A stretch of 23,347 nucleotides of DNA. Origin: JASFEQ01 sp050122535 (GTDB lineage Bacteria > Desulfobacterota > DSM-4660 > Desulfatiglandales > HGW-15). The stretch is taken from positions 1 through 23,347 of the forward strand of contig JASFIT010000016.1 in the NCBI GenBank assembly GCA_050122535.1. The letters run 5' to 3'. A program made the translations under genes and the position numbers. This document shows positions 14,200-21,064 of the stretch, one piece after another. The notes beneath the pieces are model-generated. The model saw only the letters and a program-made list of their open reading frames with translations, had not been told where the DNA came from and did no database searches. How positions within the stretch are numbered: the stretch's first letter is position 1; the number at the start of each line of letters is the position of its first letter.

Positions 14200-14979
14200 A
14201 TGAGCAAGGAAGGTTTCAATAGTACAAAGCTCAAGGTAACCGGTCTGTCCAAACGGTATGACGAACCCCCTGTCCAGGCGCTAAAGGATGTGAATTTTGA
14301 AGTCAATGACGGGGATTTCTTTTGTATCATTGGACCCTCAGGGTGCGGAAAATCAACCACGTTGAGGCTGATCGCAGGGTTTGAGCCGCCCACAGAGGGT
14401 CAGGTGCTTCTGGACGGTAGGGAGGTGGAAGACCCCGGCCCTGACAGAGCCATGGTATTTCAGGACCTGAACCAGCTCTTCCCCTGGAAGACAACCCTGA
14501 AGAATGTGGTTTACCCCCTCGTTGTCAACAAGCTCTATTCCAATAACAAGCTAAGGTTCGAAGCGGGACTGAAATACCTCCGGATGGTGGGACTTGGTGA
14601 GAATTTTGACTCTGCATTTCCCCATCAGCTCTCAGGGGGGATGAAACAGCGGGTAGCCATCGCCAGGGCCCTCGCCCTGGATCCTAAGGTCTTGCTCATG
14701 GACGAGCCCTTTGGGAGCATAGACGCCCAGACGAGAACCGGGCTCCAGGTGGAACTGTTAAGGATTTGGGAGGAGACCCAGAAGACCATCCTGTTTGTGA
14801 CACACAATATTGAGGAGGCCATTCTATTGGGGACAAAGATCCTGGTCCTGGGAACAAATCCGGGAAGGGTTCTCCAGCTCTTCGACAATCCCATTCCACC
14901 TCCGAGGATTGCGACAGATCCCGGTTTCTCTGAATTTTGGAAAAAGCTGTACAACCTTTTGGGTCACGAGGATGAGTAG
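14200..14979 (+). CDS. ABC transporter ATPase (SsuB/TauB type)
   Basis: This is a 259-residue nucleotide-binding subunit with all the expected motifs: Walker A GPSGCGKST (about residue 47), Q-loop FQDLNQLFPW, signature LSGGMKQRVAIARA, Walker B VLLMDEPFG and the switch His in FVTHNIEEA. It energises import together with the two permeases that follow. It is the nitrate/sulfonate/taurine-type subfamily by overall pattern. The gene starts 21 bp after a T-tailed hairpin. The first permease starts 3 bp after its stop, implying translational coupling. Confidence 0.9.
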   Translation: MSKEGFNSTKLKVTGLSKRYDEPPVQALKDVNFEVNDGDFFCIIGPSGCGKSTTLRLIAGFEPPTEGQVLLDGREVEDPGPDRAMVFQDLNQLFPWKTTLKNVVYPLVVNKLYSNNKLRFEAGLKYLRMVGLGENFDSAFPHQLSGGMKQRVAIARALALDPKVLLMDEPFGSIDAQTRTGLQVELLRIWEETQKTILFVTHNIEEAILLGTKILVLGTNPGRVLQLFDNPIPPPRIATDPGFSEFWKKLYNLLGHEDE

Positions 14980-14982
14980 GCT

Positions 14983-15765
14983 TTGGGCAGCATCTCCTTT
15001 ATAAGAAGGACCATTTACCAGGCCTCTTTTTTGGCCCTTGTTATTGCCGTATGGGCCTACTTCGTCAGGGAGCAGACCACTGAAATGGCCATGCCCCCGC
15101 CCTGGGAGGTAGGTAGGGTCTTTCTGAATTTCATCATTACTGGTGAACTTCTCTACAAGCTCTACTATACCGTGCTCGCTATCCTGGTAGGTTTGCTCGT
15201 CTCTATTGTCATTGCCATCATAATGACCTCCTCCGCACTCCTCTACACGAGGGCTGCTTATGTGGTAGAGGTCCTCACAAGCATCTTTCACCCCATGCCC
15301 TCGGTGGCTATGATCCCCCTGGTCATTGTCTGGGTGGGAATCGGATTTGAGGGGGTTGTGGCCCTTACGATCAACTCCTGCCTGTGGCCCATCCTGTTGA
15401 ATTCCTATACCGGCTTTCGGGCTGTCCACAAAACCTATATGGAAGTGGGCCGAAATGTGGGTTTAAGAAAGTTCAAACTTATCCTGCACGTGATGATCCC
15501 TTCGGCGCTGCCATATCTGATGGCAGGCCTCAAGGTGGGCTGGGCCAGGAGTTGGAGGACGGTTGTGGCTGCGGAAATGGTGTTTGGAACGACTTCGGCT
15601 TCAGAGGGGATTGGTTGGTTTATCTTTGAAGCCCTGCAATATGTCAATTTTAGTCAGATATTGTCCGGTGTATTTGTTATCATTCTCTTTGGCATATTTA
15701 TGGAGCGCGGGGTGTTTGAGACCATTGAGAAGAAGACGATCATCCGGTGGGGGATGTCAAAGTAA
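14983..15765 (+). CDS. ABC transporter permease 1 (SsuC/TauC type)
   Basis: This is a 260-residue membrane protein with about six helices. The cytoplasmic EAA loop EVGRNVGLRKFKLILHVMIP (about residues 152-171), which docks on the ATPase, is clear. The start is TTG 14983: the in-frame codon two positions upstream is a stop, and GAGGATGAG at the ATPase end supplies the ribosome-binding site. It forms half or part of the inner-membrane channel. The similar but distinct permease at 15886 suggests a heteromeric channel. Confidence 0.85.
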   Translation: MGSISFIRRTIYQASFLALVIAVWAYFVREQTTEMAMPPPWEVGRVFLNFIITGELLYKLYYTVLAILVGLLVSIVIAIIMTSSALLYTRAAYVVEVLTSIFHPMPSVAMIPLVIVWVGIGFEGVVALTINSCLWPILLNSYTGFRAVHKTYMEVGRNVGLRKFKLILHVMIPSALPYLMAGLKVGWARSWRTVVAAEMVFGTTSASEGIGWFIFEALQYVNFSQILSGVFVIILFGIFMERGVFETIEKKTIIRWGMSK

Positions 15766-15766
15766 G

Positions 15767-15868
15767 ATTGGAGTATTGGAGTAAGGGAGTGATGGAGTCA
15801 TGGAAAATAAGACCGGAAAACCTTTTAAAACCGATTCTCAGATACTCCAGTACTCCATGACTCCATGT
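15767..15868. repeat. Word-repeat palindromic element (GGAGT type) between the permease genes
   Basis: The left arm is made of TTGGAGTATTGGAGTA-like words and contains ATGGAGTCATGGA (15792-15804). This pairs perfectly with TCCATGACTCCAT (15854-15866) in the right arm. It has the same architecture as the elements at 10367 and 19021 but is written with GGAGT in place of GGAAT. Confidence 0.8.
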
Positions 15869-15885
15869 AACAGGGAAACCTTTTC

Positions 15886-16740
15886 ATGAGTAAATCTCAA
15901 CAAGCCGTTGCGATTTCGCAAAAGCCGGATCTGGGTAAGCTCAAAGGATACTTGACTGGCAAGACAGTCACACAGGTGGGGTGGCTCTTGTTCTGTCTGG
16001 TTGTTTGGGAAATCCTTTTTCGTTCCCAGATCACCAGCGAACTCCTTTTTCCCTCTATCTTGGACGTGGCGGCCCAGTTCTGGACCCGGTCGGGTGAGCT
16101 GGCTGTGAGGGTGTTGACCACCTTGAGCTACATTCTCTACGCCATGGCCATCTCCCTCTTCCTCAGTTTCTTCCTTACATTTCTATCCATGCGATCACGC
16201 TATGTGGCCAGTGTCATGGAGATGATTCTGGCCATGATGCATCCGCTTCCCTCCGTAGCCCTCCTGCCCCTTCTCATTATCTGGTTCGGATTGGGCTCCT
16301 TTTCTCTGCTCCTCGTGGTGCTCAATTCCGCCCTCTGGCCCATCTTCCTCAATGCCTACACGGGTTTTAGGACGGTTCATCAGACCTACATCGAGGTGGG
16401 GAGGAACATCGGATTGCGGGGTCTTAAGCTCTTCTGGCACGTGATCCTCCCTTCAGCCCTTCCTTACCTCATTACCGGCTTTGAAATTTCTTGGGCCAGG
16501 AGCTGGCGGGCCGCTATCGCTGTGGAATTGGTCTTCGGGGCAGCCACCACGTCAGGGGGCATCGGATGGACCATCTACATGTCCTACTTTGATATGGAGA
16601 CGCCCCTGATGATCGCCGCCATTTTCACCGTTGCCATAGTGGGTGTTCTCGCAGAAAAGCTGGGTATGGAAAACCTGGAAAAGAAAACCGTCCTGAAATG
16701 GGGTATGATCCAGAGGACGGAAACCATGGGCGCACAGTAG
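15886..16740 (+). CDS. ABC transporter permease 2 (SsuC/TauC type)
   Basis: This is a 284-residue membrane protein with about six helices, preceded by a 35-residue hydrophilic N-terminus absent from permease 1. The EAA loop EVGRNIGLRGLKLFWHVILP is very similar to that of permease 1, and both proteins end in KK-T-V/I-(L/I)-(K/R)-W-G-M. The two genes therefore arose by duplication and probably form a heterodimer. ATG 15886 lies just after a repeat element. The gene closes the import operon; nothing coding follows for 459 bp. Confidence 0.85.
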   Translation: MSKSQQAVAISQKPDLGKLKGYLTGKTVTQVGWLLFCLVVWEILFRSQITSELLFPSILDVAAQFWTRSGELAVRVLTTLSYILYAMAISLFLSFFLTFLSMRSRYVASVMEMILAMMHPLPSVALLPLLIIWFGLGSFSLLLVVLNSALWPIFLNAYTGFRTVHQTYIEVGRNIGLRGLKLFWHVILPSALPYLITGFEISWARSWRAAIAVELVFGAATTSGGIGWTIYMSYFDMETPLMIAAIFTVAIVGVLAEKLGMENLEKKTVLKWGMIQRTETMGAQ

Positions 16741-16818
16741 ACTCCCTGATCATCAATGGCCATATTAGCCCCTGTTAAATACTTGTAAACGGACTGCTGG
16801 CTTCCAAAGCACTTGATG

Positions 16819-17132
16819 CTGGATTCTGGATCCTAGATTCTAGATAATCAACGAGCGTAGCATATTAAGATTCCATATATCTCTTAGGGACTGAATAATC
16901 AAAGTGTCATTGCGAGGAGTGACATTTCTCGCCCGTCATTGCGAGCCCCCCTAGCGTCGGGGGCGAAGCAATCTCATCTATTGTGGTTGTGATTTCTTAG
17001 AAAATACCTGGCTCGGAACAGGCTTCGCAAGAAATGGATTCTGGATTATTGATACTGGATACTGGACGGCTAAAGGAAAAAGAAGCATTTCTTTTATCTC
17101 TATCCAGTATCAAGGATCTAGTATCCAGTATC
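16819..17132. repeat. Cluster of short palindromic repeats before the GrdE-type gene
   Basis: The 459-bp gap 16741-17199 holds three repeat units. At 16819-16846 is a near-palindromic GGATTCTGGATCCTAGATTC stretch. At 16906-16978 is a GTCATTGCGAG-type element with two direct copies of the start word and a hairpin around GCCCCCctagcgtcgGGGGC. At 17036-17132 is a word-repeat palindrome in which GATACTGGATAC (17051-17062) pairs perfectly with GTATCCAGTATC (17121-17132). No open frame or clear promoter was identified here. Confidence 0.7.
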
Positions 17133-17183
17133 GCTTCGCGAACCAAAGCCCTAGCCTGTCCTCAACGTACCTTTGCTTAACCA

Positions 17184-17195
17184 CAAAACGTTTTG
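17184..17195 (+). promoter_or_regulatory. 12-bp palindrome in place of a ribosome-binding site
   Basis: CAAAACGTTTTG is a perfect palindrome ending four bases before the ATG at 17200. It occupies exactly the region where a Shine-Dalgarno sequence would be expected, and none is visible. It could be an operator or a structure that limits translation. The role is inferred from position only. Confidence 0.35.
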
Positions 17196-17199
17196 CACA

Positions 17200-18462
17200 A
17201 TGAGATTAGAACTCCACACGCACAGGATAGAAGATGTCAAATGGGGCAACAGGACCCAGATCCAGGGACATACCTTATATATAAACAAAGAGGAACTGAT
17301 CAAAGCCCTATTGAACGACTCTAGCCCGATCGCAGACGTGGTCATTTGTTGTCCCGGGGAAAAGGTGAGGATAACGAACATCCTGGATATTGTGGAACCC
17401 CGTGCCAAGGCAAAGGGCGGGGGAGAGGTATTCCCAGGTTTTTTGAGCGCTTCAGGAAATGTGGGAGATGGCGTGACAAAGGTGCTGGAAGGCCTCGCCG
17501 TCATGGAGGTGGCCTCTATCCCTCATGTCCAGGAAGGACTCGTTGATATGGGGGGAGTAGGGGCAACATACTCTCCATTTTCCCAGACCAATAATATTGT
17601 TCTCGTTTTTGAGCCGCCTTCAGGGACCACCCTGACCGAATTTGAAAAAGGGGTGAGACTCGCCGGGTTAAAGGCGAGCCACTATTTGGCCAGAACGAGC
17701 CTGGACAGGAATCCAGATGAGAGTGAGATATTTGAATTGGATCTGGAAAAGACCGGCTCGGAACAAGAAAGAGGGCTTCAACGAATCGGTTATATCTACA
17801 TGCTCCAATCTCAGGGATTCCTCCGCGATACCTATCTCTATGGCCGCAGTGTGAGCACATTAACTGCGACCCAAATCCATCCCAACGAGATAATGGACGG
17901 GGCCATTGTCAGCGGCAATTACGTCATCCCCGCCAACCGGAACCCCACGTACTTTCATTTGAATAACCCTGTCATCAGGGAACTCTATATGCGCCATGGC
18001 CATGATCTCCTATTCAGCGGGTTGGTGGTATGCAACGAGCATAGCCGATTGGAGGACAAGGAAAGGACGGCTCAGGAAGTCGTAGAAACCTTAAAAGAAT
18101 CTGGTACCGAGGGGGTCATCATAACCAAGGAAGGGGGCGGGAACGCGGATACGGACCTGATGTTCATGTGCAGCACCTGCGAGTCTCAGGGCATTCGCAC
18201 GGTCCTTCTGGGCAATGAAGGGGCGGGCCCAGACGGGAGGGATCCCTCTCTCGCCCATACCACCCCTGAGGCAGATGCCTTTGTGACGACCGGCAATAAC
18301 GATGAGGCTGTTGAGCTCGGCCCAGTGGAAAAGCTAATCGGACGAGGGCCCCTGCCCGGGGTCACTGTAGACCTAAAGGGGAAATTGACCATCCCTGTTT
18401 CACGTATCAACGGTGCAGCCGACCTCTTGGGATATGGTATGCTGACGTGCACCTCCACCTGA
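17200..18462 (+). CDS. grdE: Glycine/sarcosine/betaine reductase component B, GrdE/GrdG/GrdI-type subunit
   Basis: This is a 420-residue protein of the GrdE family, the non-selenoprotein half of component B. It starts MRLELHTHRIEDVKWGNRT, the family N-terminus, so ATG 17200 is preferred over an in-frame TTG at 17173. Further family segments are GGGEVFPGFL (about 73-82), QEGLVDMGGVGATYSPFS, TATQIHPNEIMDGAIVSGN (222-240) and GVIITKEGGGNADTDL. Glycine-specific GrdE is cleaved at an Asn-Cys bond near residue 241, and the Cys becomes a pyruvoyl group that binds the amine. Here the residues are N240-Y241, with no Cys nearby. The protein should stay uncleaved, as reported for betaine- and sarcosine-type subunits. 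It faces grdA tail to tail with a 13-bp gap, on the opposite strand from grdB. Confidence 0.85.
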   Translation: MRLELHTHRIEDVKWGNRTQIQGHTLYINKEELIKALLNDSSPIADVVICCPGEKVRITNILDIVEPRAKAKGGGEVFPGFLSASGNVGDGVTKVLEGLAVMEVASIPHVQEGLVDMGGVGATYSPFSQTNNIVLVFEPPSGTTLTEFEKGVRLAGLKASHYLARTSLDRNPDESEIFELDLEKTGSEQERGLQRIGYIYMLQSQGFLRDTYLYGRSVSTLTATQIHPNEIMDGAIVSGNYVIPANRNPTYFHLNNPVIRELYMRHGHDLLFSGLVVCNEHSRLEDKERTAQEVVETLKESGTEGVIITKEGGGNADTDLMFMCSTCESQGIRTVLLGNEGAGPDGRDPSLAHTTPEADAFVTTGNNDEAVELGPVEKLIGRGPLPGVTVDLKGKLTIPVSRINGAADLLGYGMLTCTST

Positions 18463-18475
18463 GTTCAAAGCCTTC

Positions 18476-18931
18476 TTAAATCTTCTCTCTTATCCCTTTG
18501 AATTTCTTGCCGATGGCTTCAGTATCAGCAACCATCTCCATAAAGCCGGCCTGCTCTTCGTAGATGTCGGCAGGAATGGCCTCTTTCACCTCAGGTTCGA
18601 GGATATGATATACCGGAAGTCCCAACGAGACTCCGCCCAATGGACCGGCGAAGCTGGGGTCACCGAATGTTACGGTCTCAGCGGTAATTTCAGCGCCTTG
18701 CAAATCGGTTGCCCCAAGGACCACCACCAAATTGTCAGTCCCACTCTCTTCTGCTAACCTTTTGATGGCGGACTGATTCTCCATGTCCATCGCCCCTGCC
18801 GCCGTTCAGACAAAACATTCAGTCACGGCGAAAATAATCTCCGCACCCGCGGCCTCCAGACAGGCCGCGATGGCTGGACCCGGCACACCATCTCTCTCTC
18901 CCAAGATGATGGCCTTCTTTCCTTCAAACAT
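18476..18931 (-). CDS. grdA: Selenoprotein A of glycine/sarcosine/betaine reductase (UGA read as Sec)
   Basis: The full gene reads MFEGKKAIILGERDGVPGPA and onward through an in-frame UGA at 18806-18808 (codon 42) to TAA at 18476, giving 151 residues, the usual GrdA length. The UGA falls in T-E-C-F-V-U-T-A-A-G-A-M-D, matching the conserved CxxU redox site. The downstream part (ENQSAIKRL, TVTFGDPSFAGPLGG, VYHILEPEVKEA, YEEQAGFMEM) is equally conserved. GrdA is reduced by an electron donor, accepts the carboxymethyl group from component B as a Sec ether and passes a ketene-equivalent to component C. The ATG at 18931 has GGAGG at 8-bp spacing. A caller using the standard code would report only 18476-18790. 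Confidence 0.95.
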
Positions 18932-19020
18932 GCAATGTTCCTCCGAAATTCATATCTATGGGTTTTTGAAATCTATTGAATGCGCAAGCTTATTAATGCC
19001 ATCCCATATCTGTCACGTCC

Positions 19021-19124
19021 TTGGAATGATGGAATAATGGAATAATGAGAACAGAATATGAAAACGATTTTTGTGGAAATTCCTTTAACCCAATTTTCCA
19101 CCATTCCAAAATTCCAGTATTCCG
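19021..19124. repeat. Word-repeat palindromic element (GGAAT type) between grdC and grdA
   Basis: The left arm (19021-19046) repeats GGAATGATGGAATAATGG-like words. The right arm (about 19091-19124) carries the complement (TTCCACCATTCCAAAATTCC and on), with about 45 bp between. It fills much of the 249-bp grdC-grdA gap. The remainder (19125-19180) is G/C-rich, with CTGCCCGCC/GGCGGG pairing. Confidence 0.72.
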
Positions 19125-19180
19125 AATGCGACCTGCCCGCCATTGCTCTCGCGCAGGCGAGGCAGGCGGGGCGAAGCGAG

Positions 19181-20635
19181 CTAACCCTTTCCTTTTTTCG
19201 CCGGATTTGCCTCAATGAGAAAGGACATGCCATCCGAGAGCTGGGACATTCTCCCCAGAAACAGGCTCCCTTTAGAGACAAACATGGCATTGTTCATTTC
19301 TCCACGCTTGATGGCATCGATGGCATGGCCCATAAAGGGGACGGCAGCCGGTATGTGCCCTTGCGTGGGGGAGAACCCTGGCATTCCATGTTTCAGGACA
19401 AATTCATTGATCTCCGTCTTGTCGATCTCTTTTCTCAATGCGGCCAGGGCCCCAATCATCCTATAATTATTAAGGGGGACGTTGCCGCTGCCCGACGGGA
19501 GAGTGACTTCAGGGTTGTGCATTTCTGTCCCATACTTGTCCACCTCCGTCACTTTCTTTGCTATCCTGTCCAGAGGCTTCACCACCAGCGACTCCATGAT
19601 GTGCTGCTGAGATGAGCCTGAGCCGATGTCATGCTTGCCCACGCTATCCAAACGTAGAACAGGGCTTTCACCATCGTCTTCAGTGATCAGGAATGCGATG
19701 CCACCCAGCACATCCTCTAAGATGGGCATATCATTTGATAGGTGGCCTTTGAACTTCATGCCCAATTTGGCCAGACACCCTCCGCCGACCACCGCAACTC
19801 TCTTGAAAATGCCTGATTTAACCAGGCCTGCGGCGTTGACGATGGCATAGATGGGAGCGGCACAAAAGGCCTTGATGTCGCAGCCTGTTGCATTGATACA
19901 TCCGCACATTTCTCCGATAGCCTTTGAGAGACTTCCGCCGCCCCTGTTATATCGATCGCCCACCGCCTCCTCGGAACAGCTGAGAATGAAGTCAATTTCC
20001 TCTGGGCCGACTTGAGCTTGCTCCAGGAGGTGCTTTAGCACGAGGGCACCGGAGGCCTTGGCCATCAGGTTTTCCATCAATACCTGGGCTTTCAGCGTCT
20101 CGTCCTGGTCATGATGACTGTGGAAACAACCCACCACACGACCTTGGTGATAGAGGGGCAGGGACCCTTGTCCATTGACCTTCCCCTGGATCCGCACCAT
20201 ATCCACACCAGCTTCGATTTTTCCTGAATCCATTTTCTCCCAAAAGGGATTCCCCTCCAATGCCTGACGAAAAAGAGGCGCAGCGCCTTTCTCAAACCAG
20301 ATGAGATCAAAGTCATCAGCCAGTTTCAAGAGACCATAAAACTCCTCCTCCGGCATGATCTCGCCGTAAACCCCATACCGAGAAGCGCCTTTGAGGGGAT
20401 GGTCATACCAGGGTTGCTCCAAGGCATTCAGGCCATCGGGATGAAGGTTTCCGATAAAGACCTGGTTTGGCGCATACTCCACCGCATCCTTAAAGGAGCG
20501 CAGGTGTTCTTCTATCCGGGACAAGAGAGGTTCTTGGCTTTCGGCTACCTCGCGTGTCGGTTTTGATCCATATCGCACGAAGCTAGGGGTATGGACCAGG
20601 GCATAAGCACATGCTTTTATGATGGGGTCGGTCAT
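19181..20635 (-). CDS. grdC: Glycine/sarcosine/betaine reductase component C, beta subunit
   Basis: This 484-residue protein is related to beta-ketoacyl-ACP synthase III/thiolase-fold enzymes and matches GrdC. The N-terminus carries ACAYALVHTPSFVRYGS and a family segment NQVFIGNLHPDGLNAL. The thiolase-fold region has ATGCDIKAFCAAPIYAIVNA and RVAVVGGGCLAKLGMKFKGH. In the known complex GrdC and GrdD take the two-carbon unit from GrdA and release acetyl phosphate. No GrdD gene is found beside it, although grdC and grdD are normally neighbours. The gene has GGGGAG 11 bp before ATG 20635, follows grdB across a 429-bp gap with a large palindrome, and precedes grdA. Confidence 0.9.
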   Translation of the reverse strand: MTDPIIKACAYALVHTPSFVRYGSKPTREVAESQEPLLSRIEEHLRSFKDAVEYAPNQVFIGNLHPDGLNALEQPWYDHPLKGASRYGVYGEIMPEEEFYGLLKLADDFDLIWFEKGAAPLFRQALEGNPFWEKMDSGKIEAGVDMVRIQGKVNGQGSLPLYHQGRVVGCFHSHHDQDETLKAQVLMENLMAKASGALVLKHLLEQAQVGPEEIDFILSCSEEAVGDRYNRGGGSLSKAIGEMCGCINATGCDIKAFCAAPIYAIVNAAGLVKSGIFKRVAVVGGGCLAKLGMKFKGHLSNDMPILEDVLGGIAFLITEDDGESPVLRLDSVGKHDIGSGSSQQHIMESLVVKPLDRIAKKVTEVDKYGTEMHNPEVTLPSGSGNVPLNNYRMIGALAALRKEIDKTEINEFVLKHGMPGFSPTQGHIPAAVPFMGHAIDAIKRGEMNNAMFVSKGSLFLGRMSQLSDGMSFLIEANPAKKGKG

Positions 20636-20796
20636 GGTTAATTGGTCTCCCCTTGAGATTTAACAAAATATGCAAAAAAGTTCTTGAGCTTTTTCCGATC
20701 AATCTCTCCTGTCAGCCTATCCACTTCCTACCCCTCTATCCCCTCCAATAAATCAGTAGTGTCCACCAACATATTCTTATAAACCCAATCTGAATT

Positions 20797-21000
20797 GAGG
20801 CATGGGGTGTTCCCGAAAGGCGATATCTCAAAAAGAAATTCCACTGAACCTCGCAGTGGTCTGATCTTTGAGGGTTTAGGCCAAGAAACGCATCTGAGAA
20901 TATTATCCTAGCCTAAACACAGTCCTCCTTAAACCCTCAAAGATCAGACCATCGCCCTTGAACGCTATAGATATCGCCTTGAGGGAATATCCCGTGCCTC
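20797..21000. repeat. 204-bp nested palindrome between grdB and grdC
   Basis: Outer arms 20797-20828 and 20969-21000 are 32-bp inverted repeats with five mismatches. Inner arms 20857-20878 and 20930-20951 are 22-bp perfect inverted repeats. A small perfect hairpin CCACTG-AACCTCG-CAGTGG (20841-20859) and a competing pair GTTTAGGC/GCCTAAAC (20874-20881 and 20911-20918) are nested within. ATT lies directly outside each end, a possible short target duplication. No open frame is present in the whole 20636-21064 gap. Confidence 0.85.
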
Positions 21001-21064
21001 ATTAACGAAAAGTGGCGGCCTTTTACGGGTCGCCCCGGTGCCGACCATACACAATACCGATTGA

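Noticed and set aside
16906..16978. CRISPR-like direct repeats around GTCATTGCGAG
   Set aside because: There are only two copies with no regular spacers, and the unit is palindromic; this is an ordinary interspersed repeat.
17173..17199. TTG 17173 as start of the GrdE-type protein
   Set aside because: ATG 17200 gives the family-typical N-terminus MRLEL; the extra nine residues include the palindrome region.
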